Part shown: positions 58,033-64,000 of the stretch, one piece after another
Numbering within the stretch: the first letter of the stretch is position 1
Layout: every line of letters starts with the position of its first letter
Assembly (NCBI GenBank): GCA_963797005.1
Contig: CAWCOF010000011.1
Coordinates: 62,001-126,000, forward strand
Origin: AWTP1-13 sp963797005
Lineage (GTDB): Bacteria > Pseudomonadota > Alphaproteobacteria > Rhizobiales > Hyphomicrobiaceae
Direction of reading: 5' to 3'
Length of the DNA stretch: 64,000 bases
Made by a program: the position numbers and the translations under genes
The notes under the pieces: model-generated
Told to the model about the DNA's origin: nothing
Seen by the model: the letters and a program-made list of their open reading frames with translations, nothing else
The model's database searches: none

Positions 58033-59437
58033 TGACCGATCTCGCCCAGCTTTCAGCCCGCGCGCTCGCCAAGGCCATCCGCGACAAGACCGTGTCGAGC
58101 GTGGAGGCGACCACGGCCGCCATCGAGCGCCTGCGCGCGGCGCATGAGCTCACCCACTGCATCATCGCGCTGGAGTCCGACGAGGCCCTCGCCGCCGCCA
58201 AGGCCGCCGACGCCGCCATCGCCAAGGGCACACCTGCGGGCGCGCTCGCCGGCGTGCCGCTGGCGCACAAGGACATGTTCGACCGCAAGGGCAGGATCGC
58301 GAGCTGGGGCGCCAAGCTGCGCGACGACAAGCCGGCCACGCAGGACGCCACGGTCATCGCCCGATTCGGGCAGGCCGGCGCGCTCTACATCGCCGCGCTG
58401 CATCTGGCCGAGTTCGCCTACGGCCCGACAGGCCACAACTATGTGCTGGGCCACGCCCGCAACCCCTGGGACCCGACCCGCATCACCGGCGGCTCCTCCG
58501 CCGGCACCGCCTGCGCCGTCGCCTATGGCGCCATCCCGATGGGCTTCGGCTCCGACACCGGCGGCTCGCTGCGCCTGCCGGCCGCCTGCTGCGGCATCAC
58601 CTCCATCAAGCCGACCTGGGGCCGCGTCAGCCGCGCCGGCGCCATGCCGCTGGCGCCCGCGCTCGACACCGTCGGCCTGATCGCCCGCCACGTGGAGGAC
58701 CTGGCGCTGGGCCTGGGCTTGCTGGCCGGCGCCGATCCGCGCGACCCCGCCGCCTCGGCCGTGCCGGTGCCCGACTACGTCGCCCACCTCGGCGACCCTG
58801 TGAAGGGCCTCAAGATCGGTGTCGACGAGACCGTCATCGCCGAGGCGCATCCCGACGTGCAGCGCATGGTCGCCGACGTGGTCGGCGATCATGACCAGGC
58901 TCGGCCTGAAGCGCGACGCCTGCCGCTTCCCCGACTGGCAGACGCTCGACCATCTGGTGCAGCTCGTGCAGCTGCCCGACGCCTCGGCGGCGCATGCCGC
59001 CTACATCCGCACGCGCGCCGACGAGTACGGGCCCCAGGTGCGCGCCCGCGTCGAGGTCGGGCACTTCATCTCCGCCGTCGACCACCTCACCGCGCTCAGG
59101 GCCCGCGGCCGCTACCTGCAGCGCACGCTCGACGAGACCTTCGAGAAACGTCGACGTCGCCATCCTGCCGATCCTTGCCGATCCGCTCCCCACCATCGCC
59201 GAGCTCGACGTCAGCGGCGGGCCCAAGGTGCAGGCGGCCATGGGCCGCGTCGTCAAGTACACGCGGCCGATCAACTATCTGGGCCTCCCGACGCTCACCT
59301 TGCCGGTGCCGCGCAACGGCGGCCTGCCCAACGGCGTCCAGATCATCGGCAAGCCCTACAGCGAGGCTCAGCTCTTCGCCATCGGCCAAGCCTACCAGCG
59401 CGAGGTCCCCCCCGAGATCGCCCGCCCGATCAAGTGA
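58032..59437 (+). CDS. amidase-signature family amidase, with two 1-base shifts
   Basis: Amidase-signature enzyme with Lys in AGVPLAHKDMF and the Ser-Ser-Lys core GGSSAGTACAVAYGAIPMG with DTGGSLRLPA. The reading frame moves at GG 58884-58885 (restoring VAIMTRLGLKRD) and at AAA 59146-59148 (restoring FENVDVAILPIL). Joined length is about 467 residues, normal for the family. Likely cleaves amides to acid and ammonia; substrate unknown. Paired with the small GatC-like protein. Confidence 0.88.
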
Positions 59438-59504
59438 CCCTGCTGCACGGACGCTTCCCGGCTCGATCTTGATCTTGGCTTTGCGCGCACGGCCGCGCAG
59501 CATT

Positions 59505-59710
59505 GTCGTCATCCCGGCGCCACGCGTGCCCGTCAGGGCGCGCGCGGGACCGGGCCGGGACCCATTCACCGCGCCGCGCACTCTCCGGGTCGACGCACGC
59601 GCCGCGACAGGCCCAGAGGCCATCTCAAGCCAGGTGCAAAGTGGACGCGTGCAGGGGGCCCGGGCCACAGCTGCCGCGCCGTTGGCGCGGCAGCTGTCCG
59701 GGATGACGAC
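59505..59710. repeat. composite palindromic repeat with strong hairpin
   Basis: Outer ends GTCGTCATCCCGG (59505-59517) and CCGGGATGACGAC (59698-59710) are exact inverses. Just inside the right end, CAGCTGCCGCGCC and GGCGCGGCAGCTG (59668-59696) form a perfect 13-bp stem on a GTT loop. Lies between convergent genes, so it may also terminate transcription. Confidence 0.8.
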
Positions 59711-59759
59711 CGTCAACCTCCACGCAGGTCCGCCCAGATCGAGACGCCCCTGATCGACA

Positions 59760-61136
59760 TCAGCCCAACGGCTTGATGTTCTGGTTCATGTGGAAGAAGT
59801 TGTTCGGGTCGTACTTGGTCTTGATCTCTTGCAGGCGGCGGTAGTTCGCCCCGTAGGCCGCCGCCACCGGATCGCCCGCCTCGTCGTCGCCCAGGTAGTT
59901 CACATAGCGGCCGGCGGCGAAGTACGGCTGCATGGCCGCATAAGTCTCCCGCGCCCAGGCGACGCACCGCGCGCTGTCCGCAGGGTCCATCCACTGCGAC
60001 ACGACGAGGAAGTTGTCGCCCACCGCGCGGTGCGGGAAGGCGGTGTCGCCGGCACGCACGCGGGTCGCCGCGCCGTGGAAGTGCTCCAGCAGCATCGCCC
60101 CCATCGGCGTGGGGCACGCGGCAAAGCACGACACCATCGTATCGATGGCCTGGTCGCTCAGCTCCTTCAGGAAGCTCGACTTCCAATAGTTGAGCGCGCC
60201 CTTCGGGAAGCCCCCGTCCAACATGCCGTTGAGCTGGCTGTAGGGGATCGGGCCGACCGCATCCATGGCCGGCGCGCCGAACTGCTTGAGCGGCCGCATC
60301 GCCTTCTCGCCTTCGGCCGCCGGCCCGCAGTGGCACGTGACGATGGCCGCGAGCTTCGCGCCCGATCCATCCGGCGCATGCACCAGGCCGCCGAACACGG
60401 TGTGCTCGTCCGGCAGGGATTTCGTCGCGTCGCGATAGAGCTTGAGCACGTCGCGGGCGCGATCGAAGGGATGCGCGATCAGCCCGCCGATCACCGTCGG
60501 CCCCACCGGGTGGAGCTGAAACTCAAAGGACGTTGCCACGCCGAAGTTGCCGCCGCCGCCGCGCAGCGCCCAGAACAGCTCGGGCTCCTCGTCCTTGCTC
60601 GCGCGCAGCACCTTGCCTTCGGCCGTGACCAGCTCGACCGAGCGCAGGTTGTCCAGCGCCAGCCCATGCTTGCCCATCAGCCAGCCCAGCCCGCCGCCGA
60701 GTGTCAGACCGGCGACCCCGGTGCTGGAGACCACGCCGCCGGTGACCGCCAGGCCATGCAGCTGCGTCTCGCGGTTGAGGTCCGCCCAGGTCGCGCCGCC
60801 CTGCACCCGCACGGTACGGGCCTTCGCATCGACGTGGATGCCCTTCATGGTGGCGAGGTCGATCATCAGCCCGCCGTCGACGGTCGAGCGCCCGGCCACG
60901 TTATGGCCGCCGCCGCGCACCGCCACCTGCAGGCCGAGCTTGTGCGCGAGGCCCACCGCATCGACGACGTCTGCCGTGTTGCGGCACCTGGCGATCAGGG
61001 CGGGGCGCTTGTCGATCAAACCGTTGTGAACTTTGCGGGCTTCCTCGTAGCCGGCATCCGCCGGCTTCAGCAGTTGTCCCGAGAACGTGCTGGAAAGCGC
61101 TGCCGCAGCAGCGGCAATCGGCTCTGGCGACGACAT
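59760..61136 (-). CDS. FAD-linked oxidase with berberine-bridge-type C-terminus
   Basis: 458 residues. FAD-binding PCMH domain with the flavin-linking His in VRGGGHNVAGRS and SSTGVAGLTLGGGLGWLMG; the Cys used for a second flavin bond in bicovalent enzymes is a Thr here, so one covalent link is expected. C-terminal BBE segment NYRRLQEIKTKYDPNNFF. No signal peptide. Probably oxidises a sugar or alcohol; substrate unknown. Confidence 0.92.
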   Translation of the reverse strand: MSSPEPIAAAAAALSSTFSGQLLKPADAGYEEARKVHNGLIDKRPALIARCRNTADVVDAVGLAHKLGLQVAVRGGGHNVAGRSTVDGGLMIDLATMKGIHVDAKARTVRVQGGATWADLNRETQLHGLAVTGGVVSSTGVAGLTLGGGLGWLMGKHGLALDNLRSVELVTAEGKVLRASKDEEPELFWALRGGGGNFGVATSFEFQLHPVGPTVIGGLIAHPFDRARDVLKLYRDATKSLPDEHTVFGGLVHAPDGSGAKLAAIVTCHCGPAAEGEKAMRPLKQFGAPAMDAVGPIPYSQLNGMLDGGFPKGALNYWKSSFLKELSDQAIDTMVSCFAACPTPMGAMLLEHFHGAATRVRAGDTAFPHRAVGDNFLVVSQWMDPADSARCVAWARETYAAMQPYFAAGRYVNYLGDDEAGDPVAAAYGANYRRLQEIKTKYDPNNFFHMNQNIKPLG

Positions 61137-61325
61137 TTTCTTCTCCTTGGCTCAGATCAGTGGTGTTCTCTCCCACCCCCGCGCTTGCGGCGACAAACGC
61201 AATGTCTTCATGGCATGAATGACCAAATTTCATTCACGCGCCAGCTTGAAAAGCCATCATCCGTAACTGGTGCGCAATGGCGTCAACACCGAGGCCCAGC
61301 TCCACGCCATCGGCGAGCGAGCCCT

Positions 61326-61529
61326 TCACTCTTGGCTCGCGAATGTCAGGTACATGAGCACCAGATAGACGGCGGGAATAAGGGTGAGCACGCCCACTTC
61401 GATCAGGGTCGGAGCCGGGCAGTTGCCGGCCCACATCCGATAGCCAACGAAAGTCACGATCACCAGGTTGATCGCGAGACCGATGTACCAGGGCGGCAAA
61501 CGATTCCGCTTCGGGGCAGCTTGGTTCAT
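61326..61529 (-). CDS. small two-helix membrane protein
   Basis: 67 residues from ATG 61529 with two hydrophobic helices (YIGLAINLVIVTFVGYRMW and LTLIPAVYLVLMYLTF). No family recognised. GGAGAAG precedes the ATG. Confidence 0.6.
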   Translation of the reverse strand: MNQAAPKRNRLPPWYIGLAINLVIVTFVGYRMWAGNCPAPTLIEVGVLTLIPAVYLVLMYLTFASQE

Positions 61530-61759
61530 GAGCCTTCTCCACGCCAGTATGGAGCCTAGTGAGCAGCTCGATAGTGGGCGGTTTGCTCGGACAAGCGCCT
61601 TGATCCATAACATGCCCCAACCGATCGGCGAGGCCGCACGGGTCACCTTCCGGGCCACTTCGCCGATGGCAAGAATGCGTCACGATTGGCCCTGCCCCGC
61701 TTTCCGTTTCGCTCGCGCGCGCTGAGCAACCCGCTCGGCTACGCCGGACCAATCGCCTG

Positions 61760-62248
61760 CTAGGCGGCGGTCGTCTCGAGCGCCGGCCGGGATTGCGGCT
61801 GGGGCTGCGCGCAATGTCGCCGGCCACCAAGGGCGTCGAGCTCATCGCGGATCAATTCCAGATCGAGGCCGGCCGCCCGGAGCCTGGCAAGCACGCTGTC
61901 GGTCGAATGGGTGCGCGCCGCGACGGCTGCCCAGGCGACGGCCGAGCGCAGACCGGATGCGCAATGAGCCAGGATGGGGCGCGGCAGCTCGCGGAGCGCC
62001 TTCTCCATGCTCTCGAGCACGCGCTCGTTGAAAATATCGGACTTGATCGCCGGGACGTGCCGATACCGGACGCCGGCCTGCTCGGCCAGCGTCGCCGCCT
62101 CCCGGCTCGTCGGGTGGGTCTGCGATTCCCCATCGGGAAGATTGGACAGGATGGATTTGAAGCCCATCGCGGCAGCTTGCGCGAAATCCTCGGCAGTGAG
62201 CGCTGCGCTCACTGCAAACTCCGGGGTGATGTGAGCTATCGTCTTCAT
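61760..62248 (-). CDS. DUF442/TIGR01244 phosphatase-like protein
   Basis: 162 residues from ATG 62248. Dual-specificity-phosphatase-like P-loop LAHCASGLRSAVAW (HCx5R) and the family start ITPEFAVSAALTAEDFAQAA with NLPDGES. Found in sulfur and quinone oxidation contexts (sulfide-responsive proteins); here no partner adjoins. Function inferred only at family level. Confidence 0.88.
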   Translation of the reverse strand: MKTIAHITPEFAVSAALTAEDFAQAAAMGFKSILSNLPDGESQTHPTSREAATLAEQAGVRYRHVPAIKSDIFNERVLESMEKALRELPRPILAHCASGLRSAVAWAAVAARTHSTDSVLARLRAAGLDLELIRDELDALGGRRHCAQPQPQSRPALETTAA

Positions 62249-62513
62249 CGGGAAGTGCCGCGTTGCCACGCGGATATGTCGGCACGTTCGAGAAAATCGC
62301 AACAGGAAAAGGCCATATTTTAGAAATAACAATCTCATACCACGCCAAAATACGGCGGCGCGCATAAAATCCTTCTAATGGGCCGACCCGCAGCACGTTC
62401 TTGCTCCACCGCGGACCGCCGTGATTTCGGAGCCCGTCCGACGCGCGCCTGATCTTCGCTGGCAGCCTCTTGCGGGAAAAGCGCGCCGCCCCAGGGGGCA
62501 CCGCCCGCATCCG

Positions 62514-63149
62514 TCAATCCGCGAACTCTTCGGCAATCGCCGTCTTCACGTTCGCCCGCCCGGCCATGCGCGCGCGGTGCTCGGTCACCCGCGGAATGCG
62601 CGCGGGATCGACACCATCGGCCTCCAGCCACTGCGCCAGCGTGAAGAGATAGGGGTCGGCGATCGTATAGGCCTCGCCCATCACCCACGGGCCCCTGAGC
62701 ATACTGGTCTCGATCATGTCGTAGCAGGCACCGACCGACTTCGGCACCTTGCGCTGCATATCGGCCAACGAGGCCGCCTCGTCCGCCCAGCGATAGCCGC
62801 GCATGCGATGGGCATGGGCGACATGCAGGGTCGAGCACAGATAGCTGTTGAAGGCCTGCACTTGCGCGAAGGCGAACGGATCGTCGAGGGGTGCCAGCCG
62901 CGCTTGCGGGAAGCTCTGCGCGATGAACGCCAGCATCGCCGGCGTCTCGGTCAGGACGCCGCGCGGCGTCGCCAGCGCCGGTACCCGCGCCTTCGGGTTC
63001 ACCGCCAGATAGGCCGGCGACTGCTGCTCGGTCTTGCCGAAGTCGATCCGCCTCAGCTCATACGTTGCCCCCGCATCCCTCAGGGCAATGTGCGAGGCCA
63101 GCGCACAGGTGTCGCGTGCGTAGTAGAGGGTGAGCATGTCCTGGGTCAT
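62514..63149 (-). CDS. glutathione S-transferase family protein
   Basis: 211 residues. Thioredoxin-like N-terminal domain with YYARDTCALASHIALRDAG (active Ser/Cys region) and VPALATPRGVLTETPAML (cis-Pro), then the helical C-terminal domain with WVMGEAYTIADPYLFTLAQW. Conjugation or peroxidase activity by family; substrate unknown. Confidence 0.92.
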   Translation of the reverse strand: MTQDMLTLYYARDTCALASHIALRDAGATYELRRIDFGKTEQQSPAYLAVNPKARVPALATPRGVLTETPAMLAFIAQSFPQARLAPLDDPFAFAQVQAFNSYLCSTLHVAHAHRMRGYRWADEAASLADMQRKVPKSVGACYDMIETSMLRGPWVMGEAYTIADPYLFTLAQWLEADGVDPARIPRVTEHRARMAGRANVKTAIAEEFAD

Positions 63150-63250
63150 GGGGAGGTTCCGCCAAGCCGCTACAGTCTTGGCTCACGCAACAGGCCACCG
63201 CAAGGGCTGCGCTCCGGCCAGGACAAATGAATGGAAGAGGAAACGAACGC

Positions 63251-64000
63251 CTAAGGCGCCAGGGTCCACCGCGGGGGCGGCCCTTCCTCGGGGTCGTGCT
63301 CCTGCCCGGCCACCTCCCGTACGCCGTCGCGACCGTAGATGTCGGGGCGGAAGACGATGCGGCCGTCGGGCTCGGCCCAGGCCGTGATGTAGGTGAAATA
63401 GACCGGCACCGGCCGCGTCAGGTTGAGGTCGTAGGCTTGGCCCGCCCCCAGTATCTCCTGCGCGCGCCCGGGATGCTCCCAGCCCGGCTCGTAGCGGGCG
63501 ACCCACTCGGCAAGCGCGAACACATCCTGCACGCGCACGCAGCCCGCGCTGAAGGCGCGGCCGCGCTGGTTGAACAGCGGCTTCATCGGCGTGTCGTGCA
63601 TGTAGACGCCTTCGCTGTTGGGCATGTCGAGGCGCACGAGGCCCAGCGCGTTCTGCGGACCTGGATCCTGGCGGAACCGGATCTTGGCGGCGTCGACCTG
63701 ACGCCAGTCGATGTTGACGGCGTTGATCTCCGGCCCGTTGTAGGAGCCCGTGAGCACCTTGATCTGCTCTTTCTGCAGGTAGTCCGGCTCCTTGACGAGG
63801 CGCGGGATCAGGTCGAGCGTGGCCACGCTCTCCGGCACGCGCCAGTAGGGGAAGAAGTTGAGGGCCCTGATGGTGGCGCGCACGGTCGGCGTCTGCCGCT
63901 CGGGCTTGCCGACGATCACGCGGTGCCTCAGCTCCACCTGGTAGTGGTCCACCGCCTCGAGCTGGAACGCTGCCGCATTGACCAGCACGTAGCGGTCCTC
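63251..64000 (-). CDS. L,D-transpeptidase (YcbB-like), 3' part
   Basis: The gene enters from beyond the window end; frame open to 64000 (RYVLVNAAAFQLEAV). YkuD domain with the catalytic HDTPMKPLFNQRGRAFSAGCVRVQD (His and Cys; quoted by position 63520-63600). Forms 3-3 peptidoglycan cross-links or attaches proteins, in the periplasm. Complete C-terminus GPPPRWTLAP. Confidence 0.92.
   Translation of the reverse strand, partial: EDRYVLVNAAAFQLEAVDHYQVELRHRVIVGKPERQTPTVRATIRALNFFPYWRVPESVATLDLIPRLVKEPDYLQKEQIKVLTGSYNGPEINAVNIDWRQVDAAKIRFRQDPGPQNALGLVRLDMPNSEGVYMHDTPMKPLFNQRGRAFSAGCVRVQDVFALAEWVARYEPGWEHPGRAQEILGAGQAYDLNLTRPVPVYFTYITAWAEPDGRIVFRPDIYGRDGVREVAGQEHDPEEGPPPRWTLAP

Overview
The window is GC-rich bacterial chromosome, most likely from an alphaproteobacterium of the Hyphomicrobiales (Rhizobiales). 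The grounds are gene order and content: dgt-argS-SPOR-nagZ-scpA-scpB, pcm-tolC-PopZ-like-valS, a divergent erpA, a ceramide/hopanoid-type glycosyltransferase and a PopZ-type polar protein. The genus cannot be fixed from the sequence alone.

Layout. 1-2.4 kb: 3' end of a membrane glycosyltransferase, a small Cys-rich secreted protein and a protein with a C39-like peptidase signature. 2.4-9.7 kb: housekeeping run on the minus strand (scpB, scpA, nagZ, a SPOR-domain protein, argS, dgt). 9.7-16.6 kb: erpA, an ACP-like protein, xthA, a Sel1-like protein, ilvD, and a coupled pair of DUF2939 protein and exported class II aldolase. 16.7-18.3 kb: a PaiB-like protein divergent from a TacAT-type toxin-antitoxin operon. 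18.3-24.9 kb: valS, PopZ-like gene, tolC and pcm. 25.1-30.6 kb: tRNA-Cys followed by an accessory, partly decayed region holding an IS1182-like element set in CTAG-ended palindromes, small stress- or metal-type genes with two FNR-type boxes, and truncated gene remnants. 30.6-41.2 kb: complete kdpFABC-kdpDE operon and kup, i.e. two potassium uptake systems. 41.7-48.5 kb: a PAS histidine kinase, then a sulfatase/phosphonate-monoester-hydrolase gene leading a TRAP transporter operon. 48.5-51.5 kb: two small membrane proteins and a symporter/DUF4212 pair. 51.9-57.1 kb: an unknown conserved protein, tRNA-Asn, an amidohydrolase, and an EmrAB-type efflux pair around a MarR regulator. 57.1-64 kb: a GatC-like small protein plus amidase, an FAD oxidase, a DUF442 phosphatase-like protein, a GST and a partial L,D-transpeptidase.

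Two genome-wide patterns stand out. Dispersed palindromic repeats with TCATCCCGG-type ends sit in intergenic gaps near 10.1, 16.6, 57.5 and 59.5 kb. Five single-base insertions break four otherwise intact genes (SPOR gene, valS, kdpA, and the amidase twice). Because one of these is valS, normally essential, base-calling or assembly error is the likelier cause. I found no CRISPR array, rRNA, phage or convincing new defence system. The least explained items are the CTAG palindromes around the IS, the exported aldolase/DUF2939 pair, and the C39-like protein.
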